From: JBBRHF01 sp038223055
GTDB lineage: Bacteria; Actinomycetota; Actinomycetes; JACCUZ01
Length of the DNA stretch: 14,000 nucleotides
Assembly: GCA_038223055.1 (NCBI GenBank)
Contig: JBBRHF010000118.1
Coordinates: 1-14,000 of the forward strand
Direction: 5' to 3'
A program made the position numbers and the translations under genes. Position 1 is the stretch's first letter; each line of letters opens with the position of its first letter. Below are positions 5,429 through 11,425 of the stretch, one piece after another. The notes beneath the pieces were generated by a model, which saw only the letters and a program-made list of their open reading frames with translations, made no database searches and was not told the origin of the DNA.

Positions 5429-6676
5429 ATGAAAAGCGTGGAGCCCTGCACGACCTGCGGTGACCGCGCCGTCAACGGGTCACTCGACGGCGTTCCGTTG
5501 TGCGACCGCTGCGCGGATCGGAGGCTGGCCATGGCGACCGGCTGGCCAGAGCTGCCCGACCCTCCGGCTCCGGAGGTCTTCACCGGCCCGGACGGCCGGC
5601 CCCACCCGATGACGTTCCGGGTTTGGCGTTGCCCCACCGGGATCCTCGCCGAAGCCCGGGAGAGCGACAGCTCAGGTCGAGGGGGCTACCACGTCGAGGT
5701 CCTTAGCGGTCACGACACGGATGTGGACACCTTGGTGCGGACGTTGCGCGGCAAGATTGCGGAGCAGATCGGCCGGCTCTACCTCGAACGCGCGCAGGAT
5801 GGTCGGGAGTGGACTCTGTCCGGAGACACCGTTGCCGGCCGGTTGACCTACGTCGGGGACAGCCCGCCGTACGACGTGGTGGTGGACGGGCGCACGCTCA
5901 GCTGGGAGGAGTTCGGCAGGGCGCTGGGGCCATTCGAGGGCTGGCAGTTCCAGCTGACCCTCGGGGACCGGGTCGACGAGGCAGGGCCAGGAGCCGACGT
6001 CATCCGGCTCTTCACCCGGGAGCTGCTTCAGCCCTTGGTCAGCATCGAGGACTTCGACGACGACGACGAGGACGACTTCCTGCTGGCTGAGGAGGAGGTG
6101 CAGGAGGAGCAGTTCGCGCTGGGCCTGCTGCGGCAGGCATTGCCGGACTCGGTCGGCGAGGCGGCACCCGTCGCCCTCCTGCACCAGGCCGCCGAGGCGA
6201 TTCGCGACGGCGTACGTCGAGGTGCCTGGCCGCACGCCCAACTCGCGGCGGCGGCCGGTTGGGGAGGCACCGCACCAAGGCGCGACGACGAGCGGTGCTG
6301 CGTGGAGGCCGCGGGAGCCTTCATCGGCATGCACGAGGATCCCGGTCTGGACCCCTTGGAAGTCGCCACCATCCTGACGATGCAAAACGCCGACTGGGTC
6401 GGCGCCGTCATCGGACTCGTCCGCGCCGGCCCGGGTCGCCGGGTCCGCCCGCCGGACCTGGTCGCCCTCATCAACACCTTCCCGGAGGTCGAGTCGCGGA
6501 TCGGGCCCGAGGACGCCGCGCTGCTCGAGGCAGGCTTTGAGAGCGTGCTCCACGGCTGGGCGGCAGCGGGTGTCCTCGATGATGACCGAAGGCTGACCGC
6601 CTTGGGAGTGTGGGTGCTGCCACGCGCCCTGGCGTGGGCGTGGAACGCTGACTTCGATGACCTGAACCCCTTCTGA
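5429..6676 (+). CDS. Hypothetical protein with N-terminal zinc-ribbon-like motif
   Basis: This 415-residue protein is not recognised. ATG at 5429 is preferred over upstream in-frame codons because of the -10 element 7 bases before it and because the cysteine motif begins just after. Residues 7-28 contain C-x2-C-x14-C-x2-C (CTTCGD and CDRC), a probable structural zinc site. Residues about 35-200 look like a mixed alpha/beta domain; about 205-222 is very acidic (DFDDDDEDDF and EEEVQEEQF), probably a flexible linker; the C-terminal 190 residues are predicted helical (LLRQALPDSVGEAAPVALL). No signal peptide, membrane segment or catalytic motif is evident. It is intact, cleanly GC3-biased and divergent from hipB. 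It may be a housekeeping or host gene rather than TA cargo; its function cannot be inferred. Confidence 0.75.
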   Translation: MKSVEPCTTCGDRAVNGSLDGVPLCDRCADRRLAMATGWPELPDPPAPEVFTGPDGRPHPMTFRVWRCPTGILAEARESDSSGRGGYHVEVLSGHDTDVDTLVRTLRGKIAEQIGRLYLERAQDGREWTLSGDTVAGRLTYVGDSPPYDVVVDGRTLSWEEFGRALGPFEGWQFQLTLGDRVDEAGPGADVIRLFTRELLQPLVSIEDFDDDDEDDFLLAEEEVQEEQFALGLLRQALPDSVGEAAPVALLHQAAEAIRDGVRRGAWPHAQLAAAAGWGGTAPRRDDERCCVEAAGAFIGMHEDPGLDPLEVATILTMQNADWVGAVIGLVRAGPGRRVRPPDLVALINTFPEVESRIGPEDAALLEAGFESVLHGWAAAGVLDDDRRLTALGVWVLPRALAWAWNADFDDLNPF

Positions 6677-6717
6677 GCGCTACCAACGGTCCTGCCGCGG
6701 TAGTCGGGTTGCGGCTA

Positions 6718-6729
6718 TACGCTGACGAC
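6718..6729 (+). promoter_or_regulatory. Leaderless-type promoter of the AbrB antitoxin
   Basis: TACGCT at 6718-6723 fits TANNNT and is followed by 6 bases and then GTG at 6730. No ribosome-binding site is present. This spacing supports GTG 6730 rather than the in-frame TTG at 6709 as the start. Confidence 0.5.
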
Positions 6730-6975
6730 GTGTCCAGAGCAACGATGACCAGCAAGGGCCAGATCACCGTCCCGGCCGACGTGCGGCGCGACCTCGGGCT
6801 GACGGCCGGCGCTGAGGTGGACTTCGTGCGCACCGACGACGGCGACTATCGGCTGGTGCCCCTCACCCGCTCGGTCCGTGACCTCAAGGGCGTGCTGAGC
6901 GCCACGAGCCAGACGTTGACGGTGGAGCAGATGGATGAGGCCATCGGCGAAGCAGGCGCTGGCCTTCGACCGTGA
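6730..6975 (+). CDS. AbrB/MazE-type (SpoVT-AbrB) antitoxin
   Basis: The 81-residue protein starts at GTG 6730 and carries the swapped-hairpin AbrB DNA-binding fold at its N-terminus: RATMTSKGQITVPADVRRDL, then LTAGAEVDFVRTDDGDYRLV. This TSKGQITVPxxVR signature is diagnostic. The C-terminal 30 residues (SVRDLKGVLS and VEQMDEAIGEA) are the toxin-binding tail usual in VapB antitoxins of PIN toxins. The stop overlaps the following PIN gene start by 4 bases (GTGA). The antitoxin looks complete, while its toxin is frameshifted and truncated. Confidence 0.85.
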   Translation: MSRATMTSKGQITVPADVRRDLGLTAGAEVDFVRTDDGDYRLVPLTRSVRDLKGVLSATSQTLTVEQMDEAIGEAGAGLRP

Positions 6976-7244
6976 TCGGACTGGACACCAACGTCCTGGC
7001 CCGGTTTCTCGAGCAAGACGATGCAGCGCAGGCGAGGGCTGCCGGCGAGGTCATCGACAGTCTCAGTGCCGCCAATCCCGGTTTGTCTCCCTGGTCGCCG
7101 TCGTGGAGCTCGGGTGGGTGCTGGAGCGCGGATACGGGTTCGACCGTCGGCAGATCGTCGAGGTGTTGACCTCCCTGGTGCAATCCCCCGACATCGTGAT
7201 CGAGCAACCCGACGTTGTCCGCCACGCACTCACCCATCCCCGCG
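6972..7244 (+). pseudogene. vapC: VapC-type PIN toxin, frameshifted and truncated
   Basis: PIN toxins are metal-dependent ribonucleases. GTG at 6972 opens MIGLDTNVLARFLEQDD, with the first catalytic Asp in LDTN. Near 7078-7082 the frame is lost; one base step restores FVSLVAVVELGWVLERGYGF, with the second catalytic residue Glu in VVEL, and DRRQIVEVLTSLVQSPDIVI. After ALTHPRA near 7244 the family sequence stops and unrelated DNA follows, so the third and fourth acidic residues, normally in a DALIA-type helix and a following strand, are missing. The toxin is therefore dead twice over, leaving a lone antitoxin upstream. Confidence 0.75.
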
Positions 7245-7420
7245 CGCGTCCTGTCAAACTGGGGCTGCTGGCGGCCTACGCGGCGTACTCCCTGTTGCAG
7301 CAGGCGCCCAAGCGGGTCGGCTTCGCGTCGGGCAGCCAGGCGTTCGGGCACCGCGAGCTGCTCGGCACGCTGCGAAGCTTCGGGCTGGTCATGGAGCCCG
7401 TCCTCACCGTGGGCCGGTGA
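7245..7420 (+). pseudogene. C-terminal fragment of an unrecognised gene, fused to the PIN remnant
   Basis: The frame continues from the PIN remnant as LGLLAAYAAYSLLQQAP, RVGFASGSQAFGHRELLGTL and SFGLVMEPVLTVGR with TGA at 7418-7420. This is not PIN sequence and has good codon bias. It ends 13 bases before an acyl-CoA synthetase start, so it was probably the last part of the gene upstream of that synthetase before the region was rearranged. I do not recognise the family. Confidence 0.35.
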
Positions 7421-7433
7421 AAGCGCCACGGTC

Positions 7434-7690
7434 ATGGCGCTGACCGACTACCTCGACAAGGGAGCCAGCCTCGGGCCGGACGCGCCGTGCCTGACGTTGC
7501 GTGTTCGGCGTCGCGTTGCCCACGCTGATCTACCTGCTGCTCGCCCACCCGGACCTGCACGGCAGCGACCTGACCTCGCTGCGGTGTTTCTGGTACGACG
7601 CCGCGCCGATGTCGGCCGCCCGACTGGAGGCGGCCCTGGTGCGGGTCGGGGCGGTGATGGCGCAGCTGTTCGGGCCAGAAAGGCGGCGTT
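7434..7690 (+). pseudogene. Acyl-CoA synthetase (AMP-binding) gene with large internal deletion
   Basis: ATG at 7434 starts ALTDYLDKGASLGPDAPCLT, the typical N-terminus of fatty-acid CoA ligases. Near 7497-7501 the sequence jumps, in another frame, to LPTLIYLLLAHPDLHGSD, then LTSLRCFWYDAAPMSAARLE and GAVMAQLFGP. This is the central region just before the usual YGxTE AMP-binding motif (the GAAPMSP segment appears here as DAAPMSA). Several hundred bases between the two pieces are missing, as is everything after about 7690. The host locus was probably a lipid-metabolism operon damaged when TA modules arrived. Confidence 0.65.
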
Positions 7691-7753
7691 GCAGTGCTCG
7701 TGAGGGGGCCTGCCGCAGGATGCCGTCGTGGAGGACCACCGTCGTACACGTCC

Positions 7754-8086
7754 TCACATGCCGAGCACCAAGTGCAGGATGCGGTCGACCCGGGACATGA
7801 CGACAAGGTCGGCGGCGCCGGCCCGATGGCGCAGCCGGCTCGTGCTGATGGTGCGCAGCTGCTCCACCTGGACGTAGCTGGTCTCGTCCAGCCCGCTGAC
7901 GGCGGGCTCGATCTCGACATGGCTCGGATAGCCCAGCCGGCTGCTCGTGGCGGGGCAGACCGTGACCAGACCGAACGCGTTGAACCGGCCGGTGCTGACG
8001 ACCAGTGCCGGTCGGTCGAAGCCCGCTTCGTGGCCCGCGGGGTGCCCGAGGTCGACCAGCCAGATCTCGCCCCGCTCAGGTCCCAC
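7754..8086 (-). CDS. mazF: MazF/PemK-family toxin
   Basis: MazF toxins are sequence-specific endoribonucleases. This 110-residue protein starts at GTG 8086, overlapping the antitoxin stop by 11 bases. It shows RGEIWLVDLG (residues 5-14), the RPALVVS strand near 25-31, FGLVTVCPATS near 38-48 and TSYVQVEQLRTISTSRL near 69-85, which contains the conserved Q-x-RT-x-x-x-RL segment of actinobacterial MazF toxins. Length and motifs match the family throughout, so it is probably active. A near-identical pair lies at 10270-10843, where this same segment is scrambled. Confidence 0.85.
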   Translation of the reverse strand: MGPERGEIWLVDLGHPAGHEAGFDRPALVVSTGRFNAFGLVTVCPATSSRLGYPSHVEIEPAVSGLDETSYVQVEQLRTISTSRLRHRAGAADLVVMSRVDRILHLVLGM

Positions 8087-8333
8087 TGGGCCCCAGCCCG
8101 TCGGTGGTCGCCCCGTCCCACAGGGCGGCTTCCTTTGCCCGGGCCGTGCTCAGCGCTCTGTCGTCCTTGAGTCGGGCGTCGGCTTGGGCGTACGCCTCCC
8201 AGAAGAGGGCCTCCTCCAGCCTGTTCAGCGCCAGTTCGAGGACGTCGTTGGCCGGCTTGTGCAGGTCCGCCCCGATGCGGTTGACCCGGTCCCTGACCTG
8301 GGCGGAGACGCGCAGCGTGGTGGAGTCAACCAT
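8076..8333 (-). CDS. Ribbon-helix-helix antitoxin of the MazF toxin
   Basis: The 85-residue protein from ATG 8333 begins with STTLRVSAQVRDRVNRIG, a beta strand followed by helix as in ribbon-helix-helix DNA-binding proteins, then KPANDVLELALNRLEEALFW. The acidic and Lys-rich C-terminal half (YAQADARLKDD) is the expected toxin-wrapping tail. RHH-type antitoxins commonly pair with MazF in actinobacteria. GGAGG abuts the ATG directly, too close for a normal ribosome-binding site, and a -10 sits 6 bases upstream, so a leaderless message is more likely. Confidence 0.8.
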   Translation of the reverse strand: MVDSTTLRVSAQVRDRVNRIGADLHKPANDVLELALNRLEEALFWEAYAQADARLKDDRALSTARAKEAALWDGATTDGLGPSGT

Positions 8334-8345
8334 CCTCCCAGTCTA
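8334..8345 (-). promoter_or_regulatory. Leaderless-type promoter of RHH/MazF copy 1
   Basis: On the minus strand TAGACT (8345-8340) fits TANNNT and is followed by 6 bases, then ATG at 8333. The second copy of the module lacks this hexamer (TACCGC at the equivalent place), so the two copies may be expressed differently. Confidence 0.45.
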
Positions 8346-8429
8346 CGTCGCTGTGTGCGCCTTCGTCTATGTTTGCGTAGCCATCACCTGACACTGATGT
8401 AGCACTGACGAGGCCCCTCCGCGGCTTTC

Positions 8430-8602
8430 AGTCGCCAAGACGGCGGCGGCGAGCCCGGCAGATGGCGGCAATCTGAGCGTCGAAGGCGTCACCGAGGTGG
8501 TGCACACCTCGGCAGCGGATTGTCGGCTCACCCAGGCCAGCAGGCCGTCAGCAGGTTGCTGCGCATGAGTTCCGAGACGACGTTGGTGTCTAGGACGATC
8601 AT
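8430..8602 (-). pseudogene. FitB/VapC-type PIN toxin remnant with deletions
   Basis: ATG at 8602 gives MIVLDTNVVSELMRS, a perfect PIN N-terminus of the FitB type with the first catalytic Asp. A deletion then shifts the frame; the next piece is PADGLLAWVSRQSAAEVCTT ending SVT, the segment just before the catalytic Glu of AEI. Another jump leads to DAFDAQIAAICRARRRRL, the helix with the third catalytic Asp. The Glu region and the middle of the protein are missing. The bases before the ATG read EQASRQPAT then TGA overlapping the start, so an antitoxin gene was once coupled upstream. Confidence 0.65.
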
Positions 8603-8633
8603 GTCGCGGGCTGCCTGCTCGCCTGCTCACGAC

Positions 8634-8770
8634 TTACCGGACTTCCTGGCCGTCGGAGACTGCAGCGACGGCAGAGCATGTGAAGTCCGGCCGCAGCACC
8701 ATCGCCACGGTGAGGACGGTGTCCCTGCCAGGGAAATCGATGCGGAAGGGGGCGGCGTCCACGCCGCCGC
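8634..8770 (-). other. Possible small coding remnant of unknown type
   Basis: On the minus strand the frame DAAPFRIDFPGRDTVLTVAM continues VLRPDFTCSAVAAVSDGQEV and ends with TAA at 8634-8636. Codon bias is compatible with real coding sequence, but no start or family is recognisable. It overlaps the 5' edge of the GGDEF fragment region on the other strand. Confidence 0.25.
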
Positions 8771-8773
8771 CGG

Positions 8774-9250
8774 TCACGCAGAGAAGGACTTCAGGTCGAG
8801 CTGGCGCTCTGGGATGTGCGGGCCGGCGGCGGTGCCCTGGCCCTGCTGTTCTTGGACCTTGAGCGCTTCAAGGCCGTCAACGACCTGCTCGGACATGCAG
8901 CCGGCGGCGAGCTGCTTATTCTCACCGCGGCGCGTCTGCGAGCGCGGCTGCGTAGCAGTGACCTGCTCGCCCGTCTGGGCGGCGACCAGTTCCTCGCCGT
9001 TCTCCCGGGATTGGACGCGCTCACGGCCCGCGAGCAGGCCGTCGCCGTCGCCGAGCAACTCTCCGACGCCGTGGCAACACCATCGACCCTGCATGGCCGG
9101 CAGGTCACTGTCGCGGCCAGCATCGGGATCAGCATCTGCCCCGACGACGCTACCGACCTGGCCACACTGCTGCACCTGGCCGACGACCGCATGGGCGCCA
9201 CCAAGCCGGGACCATCCACCGCAGCCGGGCATCGCAGCGAGGTGACCTGA
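8774..9250 (+). pseudogene. GGDEF (diguanylate-cyclase-like) domain fragment
   Basis: GGDEF proteins make cyclic di-GMP. The frame reads ALALLFLDLERFKAVNDLLG then HAAGGELLILTAARL, the substrate-binding FLDLDxFKxxND motif, followed by RSSDLLARLGGDQFLAVL and AASIGISICPDDATDL, then TGA at 9248-9250. The signature is GGDQF, with Gln where the catalytic Glu of GGDEF should be. The RxxD inhibitory-site motif (RSSD) lies exactly 5 residues before it. The normal start of the domain (LTGLxNR) is lost; only REGLQVELAL precedes, so the upstream sensory region and first strand are gone. GTG at 8816 could start a 144-residue product, but it would lack the domain's beginning. Confidence 0.65.
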
Positions 9251-9511
9251 GACCGAGGCCAGCCTGCCATCGGCGGTCATCGGTAGCGCCGGCGCTGCGA
9301 TGTTCGCGCAGGACCAATATCACTTCGAGGCCGACCAGCCGGGCGCGGCTAGTTTCCTCGCCGCGGGGGGGCTTGGGCGACGGCAGGTTCGTTCGCCAAG
9401 GTTGCTAGCAAGAGACATTCCCTGACAACACAAAGGCAAGTGGGACGAGTGGGTGCATTTCTTCGCGATAGGAATCGTGGAGTCAGCGAACCTTACCTCT
9501 CCCGGGACGTG
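9251..9511. other. Intergenic region before vapBC
   Basis: No gene is supported. The region contains a run of seven G at 9364-9370 and a stretch of lower GC around 9405-9480. No repeat or terminator stands out. Confidence 0.4.
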
Positions 9512-9523
9512 TACGTTAGGTGT
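9512..9523 (+). promoter_or_regulatory. Leaderless-type promoter of vapBC
   Basis: TACGTT at 9512-9517 fits TANNNT, followed by 6 bases and the ATG at 9524. No ribosome-binding site is seen, supporting a leaderless message and this start over the upstream in-frame GTG at 9440. Confidence 0.5.
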
Positions 9524-9736
9524 ATGAGTCGGGTCCGCACGAACATCGAGATCGACGATCTCCACGTCAAGGCGATCATGGACCGCTACGGCATACGGAC
9601 GAAGACCGAGGCCGTCGACCTTGCTCTGCGGCACCTGGCCGGGCAGCCGATGACGCGCGACGAGGCTCTGGCGATGCGGGGGGCGCGCGCCATGGGCGAG
9701 CCGCCTGAGGACGCCGCACCTCGTGGCGGCGGATGA
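9524..9736 (+). CDS. vapB: VapB-type antitoxin
   Basis: The 70-residue protein starts MSRVRTNIEIDDLHVKAIMD, then RYGIRTKTEAVDLALRHLAG, the hallmark of the VapB antitoxin family with a ribbon-helix-helix fold (RTNIxIDD strand, RTKTEAVDLALR helix). The C-terminal part (TRDEALAMRGARAM) is the toxin-binding segment that threads into the PIN active site. TGA at 9734-9736 overlaps the vapC ATG at 9733 by 4 bases, so the two are translationally coupled. It looks complete. Confidence 0.88.
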   Translation: MSRVRTNIEIDDLHVKAIMDRYGIRTKTEAVDLALRHLAGQPMTRDEALAMRGARAMGEPPEDAAPRGGG

Positions 9737-10164
9737 TCCTGGCCGACACCTCCGCCTGGGTCGAGTTCGACCGGGCGACCGGGAGTGCGGTGGATCGGCG
9801 GCTGACGGAGCTGATCGCCTCCGACGGTCCCCTGGCCGTCACCGAACCGGTGGTGATGGAAGTCCTGGCGGGGGCGACCAGCGCGCGCGGGGAAGCCGAT
9901 CTGCGTCGGCTCTTGGTGCGCTTTCCTCTGCTGCGCTTCGAGTCCGTCGCGGATTTCGACGGCGCCGTGCGCACCTACCGGCTGTGCCGCCAGGCCGGGA
10001 TCACCCCGCGCGGACTCGTCGACTGCATGATCGCGTCGGTTGCTCGGCGCGTGGGAGCCTCGCTGCTCGCCTACGACGTCGATTTCGAGCGGATCGCCGG
10101 GGTGATCGGCCTAGACCTCGACGAGGCGTCGCTACGGGCGTCGGGGTTGCCCGACTCCCAATGA
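9733..10164 (+). CDS. vapC: VapC-type PIN-domain ribonuclease toxin
   Basis: This 143-residue protein is a full-length PIN domain. Catalytic acidic residues are visible: Asp5 in MILADTS, Glu43 in VVMEVL, Asp97 in GLVDCMIA and Asp115/Asp117 in LAYDVDFERI. VapC toxins cleave tRNA or rRNA when freed from VapB. The start overlaps the vapB stop, and a 25-codon frame overlaps its own stop in the same ATGA manner. No damage is seen, so this is one of the most likely functional modules in the window. Confidence 0.88.
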   Translation: MILADTSAWVEFDRATGSAVDRRLTELIASDGPLAVTEPVVMEVLAGATSARGEADLRRLLVRFPLLRFESVADFDGAVRTYRLCRQAGITPRGLVDCMIASVARRVGASLLAYDVDFERIAGVIGLDLDEASLRASGLPDSQ

Positions 10165-10238
10165 TCCGTCCCGATGAGCTAGTTCCCAGTTTCGTGGTGC
10201 ACGACGGGGAGGTGAGTGCGACGTTGGAAGGCCAGTAG
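10161..10238 (+). CDS. Possible 25-residue protein coupled to vapC
   Basis: ATG at 10161 overlaps the vapC TGA (10162-10164) and opens a frame beginning MIRPDELVPSFVVHDGEV and ending LEGQ with TAG at 10236-10238. The ATGA overlap is the same arrangement used between vapB and vapC. Third-position GC is weak (about 16 of 25), so this may be a chance frame or the start of a gene whose remainder was lost where the next module joined. Confidence 0.25.
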   Translation: MIRPDELVPSFVVHDGEVSATLEGQ

Positions 10239-10269
10239 GACCTCTGTGGGACGCGACGCGCTGTTGCCT

Positions 10270-10596
10270 TCACAGGCCGAGCAATAGGCGCAGAATGCGG
10301 TCGACGTGGGACATGACGACAAGGTCGGCGGTGCCGGCGCGGCAGCCGGCTCGTGCTGATCGTGCGCGGCTGCTCCACTCTACATAGCTGGTCTCGTCCA
10401 GTCCGCTGTCGGCGGGCTCCATCTCGACGTGGCTCGGATAGCCCAACCTGGTGCTCGTGACGGGGCAGACGGTGACGAGGCCGAAAGCGTTGAAGCGGCC
10501 GACGCTGACGACCAGGGCCGGTCGTTCGAAGCCGGTTTCGTGGCCCGCGGGGTGCCCGAGGTCGACCAGCCAGATCTCGCCCCGCTCAGGTCCCAC
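10270..10596 (-). pseudogene. mazF: MazF-family toxin, copy 2, with compensating indels in the conserved segment
   Basis: The frame from GTG 10596 is 108 residues and matches copy 1 at both ends (RGEIWLVDLGHPAGHE and DLVVMSHVDRIL). Between them the conserved stretch read as QVEQLRTISTSRLRHR in copy 1 is replaced by EWSSRARSARAGCRAG. Aligning the DNA by eye shows a 1-base deletion near 10380 and a 5-base deletion near 10341, which together remove two codons and restore the frame. Everything between is read out of phase, so the conserved Gln-x-Arg-Thr and Arg-Leu residues are gone. The product is likely an inactive toxin that may still fold in part. It overlaps its antitoxin by 11 bases like copy 1. 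Confidence 0.75.
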
Positions 10597-10843
10597 TGGG
10601 CCGCAGCCCGTCCCTGGCAGCCTGGTCCCACCGGGCCGCTTCCTCGGCTCGGGCCGTGCTCACTGCGCTGTCGCCCTTCACTCGAGCGTCGGCTTGGGCG
10701 TAAGCCTCCCAGAACAGGGCTTTCCCCAGGCTGTTCAGCGCTAGTTCGAGTACGTCGTTGGCCGGCTTGTGCAAGTCGGCCCCGATGCGGTTGACCCGGT
10801 CCCTGACCTGGGTGGAGACGCGCAGGGTGGTGGAATCAGCCAT
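10586..10843 (-). CDS. Ribbon-helix-helix antitoxin, copy 2
   Basis: The 85-residue product from ATG 10843 (ADSTTLRVSTQVRDRVNRIG at the start) is the same length as copy 1 and collinear, with substitutions such as GK for EE in ALNSLGKALFW and RVKGDSAVST for RLKDDRALST. The strand-helix-helix DNA-binding part is nearly unchanged, and the toxin-binding C-terminal half carries most differences. No frameshift is present, in contrast to its toxin. Upstream on the minus strand TTGACA (10899-10894 region) with TACACA 18 bases later could serve as a promoter with a short leader. Confidence 0.78.
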   Translation of the reverse strand: MADSTTLRVSTQVRDRVNRIGADLHKPANDVLELALNSLGKALFWEAYAQADARVKGDSAVSTARAEEAARWDQAARDGLRPSGT

Positions 10844-10920
10844 GCTCGCGGTATGCGTTGCTGTGTACGTATCCGGCTACGTGTGTGTCAATCGCTGGTC
10901 AGCTCGCGCGCCCGGCGTCC

Positions 10921-11306
10921 GGCGCTAGGCGGAAGTACGGCGCAACCTCGAGCGCGAGCTCGATGCTAGCCGTTGTGTCGTCGCCCTCGATCGCGGTCGC
11001 GAGGTACTTCTCGACCGGGTCGGGGTTCGGGTTGAGGTCGAACGCGGGCGAGAGCGACCAGGTGTCGCCGGCGACGTGCACGAAGCCGTGGTTGCGCAGG
11101 TGGTCGTCGGTGTTGCTGACCAGCACGGAGAAAGCCATCCGTCGCCACAGTTGATGAAGCTCGTCGGTCGCTGCCTCGGAGCGTTCCTCGATGACCCCGG
11201 CGATGTCTTGGTAGCTGCGGACGTCACCGTCGGCTGCCTCGAGCATCGTCATCGCGCTGGCGTAGCCGATGCGGCGCGACCCGTCGCGCTCGAAGCGGTC
11301 GATGAC
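10921..11306 (-). pseudogene. HipA kinase-core fragment (second copy)
   Basis: The frame reads VIDRFERDGSRRIGYASAMT near its start, then SVLVSNTDDHLRNHGF with the catalytic loop and SLSPAFDLNPNPDP, and ends near APYFRLAPD. It corresponds to residues of about 237-363 of the complete HipA encoded at 3510-4979. Both ends are abrupt: upstream it joins a Phd-like fragment at about 11303, downstream it runs out about 80 bases before the RHH/MazF copy 2 start. It has no N-terminal domain and no ATP-binding Lys, so it is not active. No hipB partner is present. Confidence 0.8.
10931..11302 (-). repeat. Second copy of the HipA core segment
   Basis: Direct repeat partner of 3891-4268, without large indels by eye. 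The homology breaks at the bases GACGAGC, exactly where plus-strand Phd sequence begins. Confidence 0.8.
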
Positions 11307-11425
11307 GAGCTCGAGGAGACTCTCGACGTGCCGTCGAGCCGGAGACGATGCAGCAGCTGCGCGAGTCCGAGGCCGACGTCGCGGCCGGCAACGTCCTCGA
11401 CGAGGCCGGTCTGCGGAACTCGTGA
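11303..11425 (+). pseudogene. Phd/YefM antitoxin, C-terminal fragment
   Basis: On the plus strand DELEETLDV (from about 11305) is followed, after a one-base shift near 11335-11341, by ETMQQLRESEADVAAGNVL and DEAGLRNS with TGA at 11423-11425. This is the C-terminal third of a Phd/YefM antitoxin; compare LEETIDVLSDPAAL then ADVAYARGDV in the intact gene at 11580. The N-terminal DNA-binding part is missing and HipA fragment DNA abuts it on the left. Confidence 0.6.

Larger units (their letters stand above)
7754..8333 (-). repeat. RHH/MazF module, copy 1 of 2 (direct repeat)
   Basis: The whole two-gene module recurs at 10270-10843 in the same orientation. The antitoxins differ at roughly a fifth of residues and the toxins at a similar level outside the indel segment, so the duplication is not recent or the copies arrived separately. 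Recombination between them would remove about 2.5 kb including vapBC and the GGDEF fragment. Confidence 0.8.
10270..10843 (-). repeat. RHH/MazF module, copy 2 of 2 (direct repeat)
   Basis: Same orientation and gene order as 7754-8333. Identity starts just inside the toxin 3' end and ends at the antitoxin start codon; the promoter regions upstream of the two copies differ. Confidence 0.8.

Noticed and set aside
5672..6553. A 293-residue minus-strand gene
   Set aside because: It is antisense to the well-biased 5429-6676 gene and has no motif or start signal.
8680..8862. Small plus-strand gene before the GGDEF fragment
   Set aside because: Its frame has no motif and overlaps the GGDEF frame, which carries the recognisable domain.
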